From Chryseobacterium sp. BGARF1 (GTDB lineage Bacteria > Bacteroidota > Bacteroidia > Flavobacteriales > Weeksellaceae), in contig NZ_LELA01000003.1 of the NCBI RefSeq assembly GCF_001677955.1, positions 1 through 63,219 of the forward strand: a stretch of 63,219 bases of DNA, written 5' to 3'. The notes under the pieces were generated by a model that was not told the origin of the DNA, searched no databases, and was given only the letters and a program-made list of their open reading frames with translations. Positions 53,272 through 60,492 of the stretch are shown piece after piece. Every line of letters starts with the position of its first letter. The stretch's first letter is position 1. Made by a program: the position numbers and the translations under genes.

Positions 53272-53934
53272 TTAGATATTAAACTTCAGTTTTTTAATCT
53301 CTTCCGCATTAGCAAAGGTTTCATAAGGCAAAACTGCTGAAGAATGAAAATATTGACCATGAGTTACATTTTTCAATTCTGAAATATTATGGGAACGAAC
53401 ACCGCCACCAATTAAGATTTTGATGTCATCAGAATAATCTTCAACCAGTTTTTTTAAATTTTCTTTTCCTTCCATTGAAGAATTTTCTCCTCCGGAAGTA
53501 AGAATTTCTTTAAAACCTAGTTGAATCAATTTTTCAGTCGATTCAAAAATATTTTTGGTTCGGTCTATTGCTCTGTGAAAAACACAAGGTTTTCCGTTAG
53601 CCAAATCAATCAGTATTTTATTTTTTTCGATGTCTATTTCCTGATTTTCATCTAAGATTCCGAAAACAAAACCATCTGCTTTGGCTTTAGAAAATTCAAT
53701 AATGCTTTTCTGCATTTGCCTGAATTCTGAATCGGTATATAAAAAACCTCCTCCTACAGGGCGAATCATTACGTGAATAGGTTTAGAATATTTATCTTTT
53801 AAATATCTCAATTCTTCAAGGTCGGGAGTAATTCCTCCTGAATTGATGTCTGCACAAAATTCAATTCTGTCGGCAACAGAATTTAAAGCAATTTCGGCAG
53901 AAGTGATATCGAATGTTGCGATTTCTAAGAACAT
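53272..53934 (-). CDS. cutC: CutC-family copper homeostasis protein
   Basis: A 220-residue TIM-barrel protein: MFLEIATFDITSAEIALNSVADRIEFCADINSGGITPDLEEL, VMIRPVGGGFLYTDSEF, VFHRAIDRTKNIFESTEKLIQLGFKEILTSGG, ILIGGGVRSHNI. The family was named for copper homeostasis, but a direct copper role is disputed. Full length for the short bacterial form. Confidence 0.9.
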   Translation of the reverse strand: MFLEIATFDITSAEIALNSVADRIEFCADINSGGITPDLEELRYLKDKYSKPIHVMIRPVGGGFLYTDSEFRQMQKSIIEFSKAKADGFVFGILDENQEIDIEKNKILIDLANGKPCVFHRAIDRTKNIFESTEKLIQLGFKEILTSGGENSSMEGKENLKKLVEDYSDDIKILIGGGVRSHNISELKNVTHGQYFHSSAVLPYETFANAEEIKKLKFNI

Positions 53935-53952
53935 ATATTTTATTCTAATTTT

Positions 53953-54495
53953 TTAATTAACTTTTTCTAAAACATTTCCAATAAAGAATTTGTTCTTGAT
54001 TTTAGCGACCTTAATAATGCGTTTAAAAATCTCTTTAGATTCTATATCTTGCAACTCTACATAAAAACTGTAATCATTTTCAAGACTTGCATTTAAATCG
54101 CATTTTTTCACTTCAATCTTCGTCCAATCTTGTGCTGAAATAAGAAAACCTGTATTTAAAGCAACATTTTCGGTATTGAACTTATTCTTCCATTTTTTCT
54201 GGAATTCTTTCAATGTAAGACTTCCATCAACATCCAAATCAACATTTGTTGCATCTATTTTGAAATTATAATAATCTTTGGTCGTTATATTCTGCATGAT
54301 ATTTTCCTGATTAGAAATATCTGCATTAAAATAACTTTCTATACTTTTTACTAACCAGGCTTTTGCTTCAGCAGCATCTTTGGAATTATTTTCTACTACA
54401 GATTCTTTAGGGAGATTATTAATTTTAATTTCTTCCTTTTTAGTCTCACTGCAACTTATTATTAAAAGTAAACTAATAATAAATATATTTTTCAT
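53953..54495 (-). CDS. Hypothetical lipoprotein
   Basis: 180 residues. The signal ends LLLIISC (lipobox, Cys16), with a charged linker (SETKKEEIKINN). The mature part is a mixed alpha/beta domain with one Cys (KKCDLNASLE) and is not recognised; it looks like a small NTF2-like or DUF3828-type domain. It lies 18 bp before cutC on the same strand and has a GGCTAAAGCC repeat just upstream. Confidence 0.5.
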   Translation of the reverse strand: MKNIFIISLLLIISCSETKKEEIKINNLPKESVVENNSKDAAEAKAWLVKSIESYFNADISNQENIMQNITTKDYYNFKIDATNVDLDVDGSLTLKEFQKKWKNKFNTENVALNTGFLISAQDWTKIEVKKCDLNASLENDYSFYVELQDIESKEIFKRIIKVAKIKNKFFIGNVLEKVN

Positions 54496-54510
54496 ATTTC
54501 GTTTTTAAGT

Positions 54511-54575
54511 TTTGGCTAAAGCCAAATGGATAATCTATTATACTTAAAACGGGTTAAAACCCGTTTTTATTGATT
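54511..54575. repeat. GGCTAAAGCC-type palindromic repeat
   Basis: GGCTAAAGCC, then an AAACGGGTTAAAACCCGTTT hairpin and TATTGAT, as at 3828-3895. In both places it lies within 45 bp upstream of a minus-strand start codon. Confidence 0.75.
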
Positions 54576-54606
54576 GATAAACGCTTTAGGTTTAAGATTT
54601 AACTTT

Positions 54607-55599
54607 TTATTTTAAAGCAAACTGCGGTTTTTCAAGACGGTTTCCTTTTTGGTCGTAAACCGCAAAATTAAATCCGTCTTGAATGCAATAAGAACCATAT
54701 TCCCCTTTTTTGTTGATCGCAATAAAACCAACTTGAATATCTTTCAGGTTTTTATTTCTTTTTTTTGTGATGGTTAAAATTCTTTCGACCGCTTCTTTAC
54801 ATGCCTGTTGCGGATTTCTACCTTGTCTCATCAATTCTACTACGAGATGAGTTCCTACTGTTCTGATAACTTCTTCACCATGACCTGTTGCAGTTGCCGC
54901 ACCCACTTCGTTATCAACAAATAAACCAGCACCAATAATTGGGGAATCTCCTACTCTGCCGTGCATTTTAAACGCCATTCCGCTTGTTGTACAGGCTCCC
55001 GAAAGATTTCCTTGAGCATCGAGTGCAATCATTCCAATCGTATCGTGATTTTCAATGTTGACAATAGGTTGATATTTGCTGTCTTTCAGCCATTCTTTCC
55101 ATTCTTTTTCGGATTCAGCTGTGAGAATATTTTCTTTTTTAAAACCTTGAGAAACGGCAAACTGTAGTGCTCCATCACCTACCAACATGACGTGTGGTGT
55201 TTTTTCCATTACGGCTCTTGCAACAGAAATTGGATTTTTGATATTTTCAAGACAAGCAACCGAACCGATGTTGTAATTTTCATCCATAATACACGCATCG
55301 AGCGTAACTCTTCCGTCTCTGTCGGGTCGACCGCCGTAACCAACACTTCTTTCGTTGGGATCATTTTCTACCAAACGTACCCCTTTTTCAACTGCATCCA
55401 AAGCTCTTCCGCCTTTTCCAAGGATCGTCCATGCTTCTTCGTTGGCTTTTAAACCAAAATTCCATGTGGAAAGTACAATCGGTTTATTAATTATTTTGTT
55501 GTTCTCTGATGAGTCTTTAGCAATCAAATCCAATGGATTTAACAATAATGCTGAAGAAATAAGCGCTGATCTTTTAAGGAATTTCCTTCTGCTGTCCAT
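54607..55599 (-). CDS. Glycosylasparaginase (N4-GlcNAc-L-asparaginase)
   Basis: 330 residues. The N-terminus SRRKFLKRS followed by a hydrophobic stretch is a probable Tat signal. This Ntn hydrolase is made as a precursor that cleaves itself before Thr187 (NIENHDTIGM); that Thr becomes the nucleophile. The GRVGDSPIIGAGLFVDNEVGAATATGHGE block forms the substrate site. It removes Asn-linked GlcNAc from glycoproteins in the periplasm, a fit with the nearby mannosidase and hexosaminidase. The enzyme from Elizabethkingia is the structural model of the family. Confidence 0.94.
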   Translation of the reverse strand: MDSRRKFLKRSALISSALLLNPLDLIAKDSSENNKIINKPIVLSTWNFGLKANEEAWTILGKGGRALDAVEKGVRLVENDPNERSVGYGGRPDRDGRVTLDACIMDENYNIGSVACLENIKNPISVARAVMEKTPHVMLVGDGALQFAVSQGFKKENILTAESEKEWKEWLKDSKYQPIVNIENHDTIGMIALDAQGNLSGACTTSGMAFKMHGRVGDSPIIGAGLFVDNEVGAATATGHGEEVIRTVGTHLVVELMRQGRNPQQACKEAVERILTITKKRNKNLKDIQVGFIAINKKGEYGSYCIQDGFNFAVYDQKGNRLEKPQFALK

Positions 55600-55681
55600 G
55601 ATAAGGTTTAAGATTTTCCTAAATTACTAAAATTTTGCATCAGTAAAAAAATCATTACAAAAAAGAGTGTGCAGAATACAA

Positions 55682-56164
55682 TTAATGGGGTAACTTCTCT
55701 TTGAAATATCCGTAAATCCAAGTTCCAAAGATGGCGCTCAACAAAGTGATCATTACTACTAAAGCTCCAGTTCCTATTTGTGCGAATAAAGGACCGGGAC
55801 ATGCTCCGGTAATTGCCCAACCAAATCCGAAAATCAACCCGCCATAGATTTGACCTTTGTTGAATTTTTTGGGAGCTATGCTAATAGGTTCTCCATGAAT
55901 GGTTTTTATATTAAATCTTTTAATCAACCATATAGAAATCATTCCTGTAAGAATAGCAGTTCCGATGACGCCATACATATGAAATGATTGTAAACGAAAC
56001 ATTTCCTGGATTCTGAACCAGCTTATGATTTCGGCTTTTACAAAAACAATTCCAAATAAAATACCTACTACAAGATATTTAAGATTGTAATACCATGGAT
56101 GCTTAGGATTACTTTCGTTAACACAAATAGTATCTTGATGACGTATGTCTTTTTCTTTTGTCAT
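55682..56164 (-). CDS. YeeE/YedE-type transporter half (DUF6691-like)
   Basis: 160 residues. Start 56164 is used; a longer open frame overlaps the partner gene. Four membrane helices and the cysteine motif GFGWAITGACPGP, the second-half signature of YeeE/YedE (TsuA) thiosulfate channels. With the neighbouring half-size partner it should make one complete transporter. Last gene of the sulfur cluster. Confidence 0.85.
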   Translation of the reverse strand: MTKEKDIRHQDTICVNESNPKHPWYYNLKYLVVGILFGIVFVKAEIISWFRIQEMFRLQSFHMYGVIGTAILTGMISIWLIKRFNIKTIHGEPISIAPKKFNKGQIYGGLIFGFGWAITGACPGPLFAQIGTGALVVMITLLSAIFGTWIYGYFKEKLPH

Positions 56165-56178
56165 TTTTAAAATAAAAT

Positions 56179-56742
56179 TTAAAGTGAAAGAATGATTGGC
56201 AAAATTACATTTGCCATTAAAAAACCTCCTGCCATAAAGCAAATTGTTGCTACCAAAGAAGGCCATTGAAGATTAGAAATTCCCATTATTGAATGTCCGC
56301 TTGTACAGCCTCCTGCATATCGGGTTCCAAAACCTACCAAAAATCCGCCGACAACAATTAGGAGAAAACCTTTTAGCGTTAATAAGCTTTTAAAATTCAT
56401 CAGTTGTGTCGGTACAAGATTACTGTAATCTGTAATTCCGTAGGTTGCTAATTCTGCTTTAAGTTTTGGATTTACCAAAATATCTCCCAGATTTATCATA
56501 AAATATGAAGCAATCATTCCTCCAAATAAAATTCCTAAAACAAAGAATAAATTCCACGATTCTTTTTTCCAGTCGTACTTAAAAAAGTCTACGTTTGCAG
56601 GAATACACGCTGCACAAATATGTCTTAAAGACGAACTGATTCCGAATGATTTATTTCCCAAAATCAACAGCATCGGAACAGTAAGACCAATAAGCGGGCC
56701 TGCAATGTACCAAGGCCAGGGTTCTTTTATAATTTCTAACAT
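56179..56742 (-). CDS. YeeE/YedE-type transporter half
   Basis: 187 residues with five membrane helices and the motif [18 protein letters not shown], the conserved cysteine signature of YeeE/YedE transporters, which move thiosulfate in characterised members. The gene for the other half starts 14 bp later. The pair is a split version of the single-chain TsuA layout. Co-location with the persulfide dioxygenase supports thiosulfate or sulfane-sulfur transport. Confidence 0.88.
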   Translation of the reverse strand: MLEIIKEPWPWYIAGPLIGLTVPMLLILGNKSFGISSSLRHICAACIPANVDFFKYDWKKESWNLFFVLGILFGGMIASYFMINLGDILVNPKLKAELATYGITDYSNLVPTQLMNFKSLLTLKGFLLIVVGGFLVGFGTRYAGGCTSGHSIMGISNLQWPSLVATICFMAGGFLMANVILPIILSL

Positions 56743-56750
56743 TTTTTTAT

Positions 56751-57371
56751 TTATTTCTTTTTAAACTGACAAAAAATAAAATTCTGAACAGTATTAAATG
56801 GGGTAATATGATTTTCTGTGAAAGACTTCACAAGCTCAAAGTCTTGTGAGAATATGTTTTTCAGACGCTCTTCATTATATTGTAAAATCGGCAAACCACT
56901 GCATTTTTGCGGACCATCTACAGAAAATGTTCCTATAATCAGCGTATCGGAAACCGCATTTCTTACAATCTCAACATATTTTTTAATTTCGTCTTGTGTT
57001 GTCAGAAAATGAAAAGCAGCTCTATCGTGCCAAATATCATATTCTGTGCTGGTTTTAAATTCTGTGATGTCTGTTACAATCCAGTCTACATTTTCAGCCT
57101 GAACTTCTAATCTGGTCTTTGCTTTTTCTAATGCTTTTGCAGAAATATCTAAAACGGAAATATTTTCAAATCCTTTTTCAAGTAAAAAATCTACCAAATT
57201 ACTATCGCCGCCACCAATATCTATAATTTTTGAAGATTTGCCTTTTGATACTTCTTCAATAAGATCTAAAGAGGTTTGGGGAATTTTTTGTGTCCAACTT
57301 ACTTCATTCGGATTCTTGGTTTCATATACATTTTGCCAATGATCTTTATAATTTTGCTTTTCAGAATTCAT
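56751..57371 (-). CDS. Class I SAM methyltransferase in sulfur cluster
   Basis: 206 residues. The start [22 protein letters not shown] and motif [21 protein letters not shown] (~46-65), then [13 protein letters not shown] and [13 protein letters not shown], match the TehB/thiopurine-type methyltransferase group. It is embedded between the persulfide dioxygenase and the YeeE/YedE pair (8-bp gap), so a thiol or sulfide as methyl acceptor is a reasonable guess, not shown. Confidence 0.85.
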   Translation of the reverse strand: MNSEKQNYKDHWQNVYETKNPNEVSWTQKIPQTSLDLIEEVSKGKSSKIIDIGGGDSNLVDFLLEKGFENISVLDISAKALEKAKTRLEVQAENVDWIVTDITEFKTSTEYDIWHDRAAFHFLTTQDEIKKYVEIVRNAVSDTLIIGTFSVDGPQKCSGLPILQYNEERLKNIFSQDFELVKSFTENHITPFNTVQNFIFCQFKKK

Positions 57372-57423
57372 TATTATTTCGCATTATTTTTATGATTAAT
57401 ATATCTTTCAGCTAAGTCATATT

Positions 57424-58845
57424 TCAGCCAATATAAGGAAAAACCTTAGTTTGACACACAAAATTACTTTTAGAAACTTCAGTATTTGCTATGGCAGAAA
57501 AACCACCTTCAATTTCTGTAAAATTCCTGTATCCTCTTGCTTGCAGAATACTTGCCGCCATCGTACTTCGATAACCACCTGCACAATGAAGATAGAAATG
57601 TTTTTCTGAATCTAATTCAGTAATCCAGTCATTGATATACGCTAAAGGCATATTGTAGGCATCATTCACATGCTCTGACAGATATTCACTTTCTTTTCTT
57701 ACATCAATAATTTTAACCTCTTTATTTTTGATTTCGCTCTCAAATTGTTTTGCAGAAATTTGATGAACAGTGTCTATTTCTTTGTTATTTTCCTTCCAGG
57801 CTTCAAAACCACCGTCGAGAAAACCTAAAATAGTATCAAACCCAACTCTGCTCAATCTTGTTAGCGCTTCTTCCTGTTTATTTTCATCAATAACTAATAA
57901 AATGGGTTGTTTTACATCGCCAATTAAAGCTCCGACCCAAGGTGCAAAATCACCATTTAAACCAATATTTATGGATTGGGGAACGAAACCTTTTGCAAAT
58001 TCATCATTATTTCTTACATCAAGAACCAAGGCTCCAAAAAGCTCTGCAGTTTTTTCAAATTCTTCGGGCGAAAGAGCATTTAAACCATTAAACATGACCT
58101 CATCAAAACTTTTGTAGCCGTGTTTATTCATCATCACATTCATCCCAAAATATACGGGAGGCGGAAGAAGTCCGTCTGTAACAGCTTTTATAAAATCCTC
58201 TTTACTATTTTGATTTAACGCATAATTTATGTTTTTCTGATTTCCCAGTGTGTCTACGGTTTCTTTCTGCATATTTTTTCCGCATGCCGAACCTGCACCA
58301 TGAGCCGGATAAACCATAATATCATTATCTAAAGGAAGTATTTTTTTGTATAAACTTTCATACAGAAGTCCTGCTAATTCTTCCTGAGTCATATTTTCAG
58401 CTTTCTGAGCCAAATCAGGACGGCCAACATCTCCTAAAAACAAGGTATCACCACTAAATAAAGCTTTTTCTTTTCCGTTTTCATCAATTAATAAAAAACA
58501 AGAACTTTCCATTGTATGTCCCGGAGTGTGAAGAATTTTAATCTTTATTTTTCCCACTTCAAAAATCTGATTGTCTTGGGCTATAATAGCATCAAATTCG
58601 GGGTTTGCAGTAGGACCGTAAACAATCGGAGCATTTGTTTTTTTACTCAAATCAATGTGACCACTCACAAAATCTGCATGAAAATGGGTTTCAAAAATGT
58701 ATTTCAGCTTAACATTATCTTTTTCCAGTCTTTCAAGGTACGGTTTGGTTTCTCTTAAAGGGTCTATAATTACCGCTTCACCATCAGAAACAATATAATA
58801 AGCACCTTGAGCGAGACATCCGGTATATATTTGTTCTATTTTCAT
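57424..58845 (-). CDS. Persulfide dioxygenase-like MBL fold with two rhodanese domains
   Basis: 473 residues. The N-terminal ~250 are a metallo-beta-lactamase fold of the ETHE1/persulfide dioxygenase class: THFHADF (53-59) with H54, H56, D58, His63 nearby, and TPGHTMESSCFLL. Then a rhodanese domain (~262-360) whose active-site loop (VIDENKQEEAL) lacks the Cys, and a second one (~372-465) with an active loop CAGGYRS. It would oxidise persulfide to sulfite and move sulfane sulfur to thiosulfate. A 24-bp element shared with the next upstream gene precedes it. Confidence 0.92.
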   Translation of the reverse strand: MKIEQIYTGCLAQGAYYIVSDGEAVIIDPLRETKPYLERLEKDNVKLKYIFETHFHADFVSGHIDLSKKTNAPIVYGPTANPEFDAIIAQDNQIFEVGKIKIKILHTPGHTMESSCFLLIDENGKEKALFSGDTLFLGDVGRPDLAQKAENMTQEELAGLLYESLYKKILPLDNDIMVYPAHGAGSACGKNMQKETVDTLGNQKNINYALNQNSKEDFIKAVTDGLLPPPVYFGMNVMMNKHGYKSFDEVMFNGLNALSPEEFEKTAELFGALVLDVRNNDEFAKGFVPQSINIGLNGDFAPWVGALIGDVKQPILLVIDENKQEEALTRLSRVGFDTILGFLDGGFEAWKENNKEIDTVHQISAKQFESEIKNKEVKIIDVRKESEYLSEHVNDAYNMPLAYINDWITELDSEKHFYLHCAGGYRSTMAASILQARGYRNFTEIEGGFSAIANTEVSKSNFVCQTKVFPYIG

Positions 58846-58910
58846 CTTTTAATTATTTATTTTTTCAAATCATTTTACTTACTGCAAATTTGTTTAAACT
58901 ATTTTCTACT

Positions 58911-58934
58911 CACAGTTACTTTTGTTACACAAGA
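58911..58934. promoter_or_regulatory. Shared 24-bp element upstream of persulfide dioxygenase gene
   Basis: Core GTTACTTTTGTTACA; it equals the site at 59776-59799 except for one base. It lies 66 bp from the dioxygenase ATG and just beyond the tauE stop. The core is a direct repeat GTTAC-N4-GTTAC. The neighbouring Crp/Fnr gene is the likely source of the binding protein. Confidence 0.65.
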
Positions 58935-58937
58935 GAT

Positions 58938-59732
58938 TCATATCACTATTTCTTTTAGAATAATGTAAACTCCCATTATCAGTATGAACCATCCAAATAT
59001 GGGTTTCAATTTTTCACCATTGATTTTTTTTGATAACTGTGTTCCTATAGTGATCCCTATTATTGCTATGAATGAAAGACTCAATAAAAAGTTCCAATCG
59101 ATTTTTACATGATTCACTGAAGAAAAAAATCCAATCAAAGAATTAAAAGAAATAATGACCAAAGAAGTTCCAATAGCAACTTTCATCGGTATTTTCAGAA
59201 AATTAACCAATGCAGGAATAATCATAAAACCACCTCCGGCTCCGACCAGGCCAGTTAAAAATCCTACAACTAAACCTTCTCCTGCAGCTAAAGAAGTGTT
59301 GTTTTTGTGTAAAGATCTAGTTTTAATTTCCGTCACTTTATTTTTTCGAATCATTTTGTACGAGGCAACAATCATTAAGCCTGCAAAAATGAGAAGCAAA
59401 AAAATATTTTTTGTCATCACAAAGTTTCCAATTCTAAAAATAGAATCAGGAATAAATGGTAACAAAAAATTACGGGTGAGAAAAATAGAAATGACTGATG
59501 GAATACCAAAAATTAAAACGGTTTTCACATTTACCAAACCATTTTTAAAGTAAGAAACAGAGCCTATCAAACTGCTAGTTCCGACTATAAAAAGCGAATA
59601 TTCTGTTGCTAAGAAGGCATCAATCCCAAAAATATACACCAAAACCGGAACAGTAAAAATACTTCCGCCACCGCCAATTAAACCTAAAGAAACACCTATT
59701 AGAACAGATGCGATATAACCAAAAATTTCCAT
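58938..59732 (-). CDS. TauE/SafE-family permease of the sulfide cluster
   Basis: 264 residues with about eight membrane helices and the two paired motifs (GVSLGLIGGGGSIFTVPVLVYIFG near the start; GLVGAGGGFMIIPALVNFL in the second half). In sulfide/thiosulfate clusters such proteins are proposed sulfite or thiosulfate exporters. It has its own control region: the shared 24-bp element and a perfect hairpin that touches its start codon. Different family branch from the permease at 16608. Confidence 0.88.
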   Translation of the reverse strand: MEIFGYIASVLIGVSLGLIGGGGSIFTVPVLVYIFGIDAFLATEYSLFIVGTSSLIGSVSYFKNGLVNVKTVLIFGIPSVISIFLTRNFLLPFIPDSIFRIGNFVMTKNIFLLLIFAGLMIVASYKMIRKNKVTEIKTRSLHKNNTSLAAGEGLVVGFLTGLVGAGGGFMIIPALVNFLKIPMKVAIGTSLVIISFNSLIGFFSSVNHVKIDWNFLLSLSFIAIIGITIGTQLSKKINGEKLKPIFGWFILIMGVYIILKEIVI

Positions 59733-59761
59733 TTCTCAACTTTATAATGCAAAGTTGAGAA
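59733..59761. promoter_or_regulatory. Perfect 11-bp inverted repeat touching the tauE start codon
   Basis: TTCTCAACTTT (59733-59743) and its exact complement (59751-59761) with a 7-nt loop end one base before the minus-strand ATG. Either a repressor operator or an mRNA hairpin that hides the initiation site. There is no room for a ribosome-binding site between it and the ATG. Confidence 0.7.
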
Positions 59762-59775
59762 TATAAAGAAACCTG

Positions 59776-59799
59776 CACAGTTACTTTTGTTACATAAGA
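59776..59799. promoter_or_regulatory. Shared 24-bp element upstream of tauE
   Basis: Same core GTTACTTTTGTTACA as 58911-58934, 44 bp from the tauE ATG. One mismatch over 24 bp between the two sites. Confidence 0.65.
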
Positions 59800-59817
59800 A
59801 AAACCCCAATGAGGTTT
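59795..59817 (-). terminator. Terminator of the Crp/Fnr gene
   Basis: On the minus strand AAACCTC pairs with GGGGTTT (one G-U) around ATT and runs into T. It lies 34 bp past the regulator's stop and abuts the shared element. Confidence 0.55.
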
Positions 59818-59850
59818 ATTTTTTAGAATTTATATACAAATTGAAAGAAT

Positions 59851-60474
59851 CTATAAAAGAGTAATTTTATTTCTTCCTAATTTCAATTTACCGGTATCTT
59901 CCAGTTGTTTTAAAAGCCTTGAGACGACAACTCTTGCCGTTCCAAGCTCATTGGCAAGCTGCTCATGAGTAGTGATAATGGTTTTAGATTGAGAAATCTC
60001 AGTTTTTTTGATGAGAAGATTCAATAATCTTTCGTCTACTTTTTTAAAGGCAATAGCATTGATAATATCCAATAATTCTTCAAAACGCTTGTGGTATAAT
60101 CTAAAAATATAATCAAGCCACTCAGGGTATTCTTTGATGAAAAGCGAAACTTTATCTACGGGCAAAAACAAAATTTCGGTATCTTCCTCCACTTCAGCTT
60201 TCACAATACTTTTTTCATTATGCATTCCACCAAGAAAAGACATGATGCAACTTTCACCCGCTTGAATATAGTAAAGCAGAATTTCGCGACCGTCTTCTTC
60301 AGTTCTAATCACTTTAATCATCCCCTTCATTACAATCGGAATCGCACGAATAGACGAGTTTTCATCTAAAATAATATCTCCTTCTTTATAAGTTTTCTTA
60401 TTACCGTTGAGATATAATTTTTCAACTAATTCCGGTGATGAAGTGAATTCTGATGAAAGAACTGAATTTTCCAT
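59851..60474 (-). CDS. Crp/Fnr-family regulator of the sulfur cluster
   Basis: 207 residues: a cyclic-nucleotide-binding-type sensor (EGDIILDENSSIRAIPIVMKGMIKVIRTEEDGREILLYYIQAGESCIMS) followed by a winged helix with TTHEQLANELGTARVVVSRLLKQLEDTGKLKLG. The recognition helix TARVVVSRLLKQ is of the FNR-like type. Cys occurs only within GESCIMS, so no Fe-S cluster like FNR is expected; the signal may be redox or sulfide. It is the first gene upstream of the tauE-dioxygenase cluster, which carries two copies of a shared element. Confidence 0.88.
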   Translation of the reverse strand: MENSVLSSEFTSSPELVEKLYLNGNKKTYKEGDIILDENSSIRAIPIVMKGMIKVIRTEEDGREILLYYIQAGESCIMSFLGGMHNEKSIVKAEVEEDTEILFLPVDKVSLFIKEYPEWLDYIFRLYHKRFEELLDIINAIAFKKVDERLLNLLIKKTEISQSKTIITTHEQLANELGTARVVVSRLLKQLEDTGKLKLGRNKITLL

Positions 60475-60492
60475 GATTAAAAAAAATAATTA

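Noticed and set aside
56164..56266. Longer N-terminus for the DUF6691-like gene
   Set aside because: The extension overlaps the partner gene by about 90 bp and lacks family sequence; ATG at 56164 fits better.
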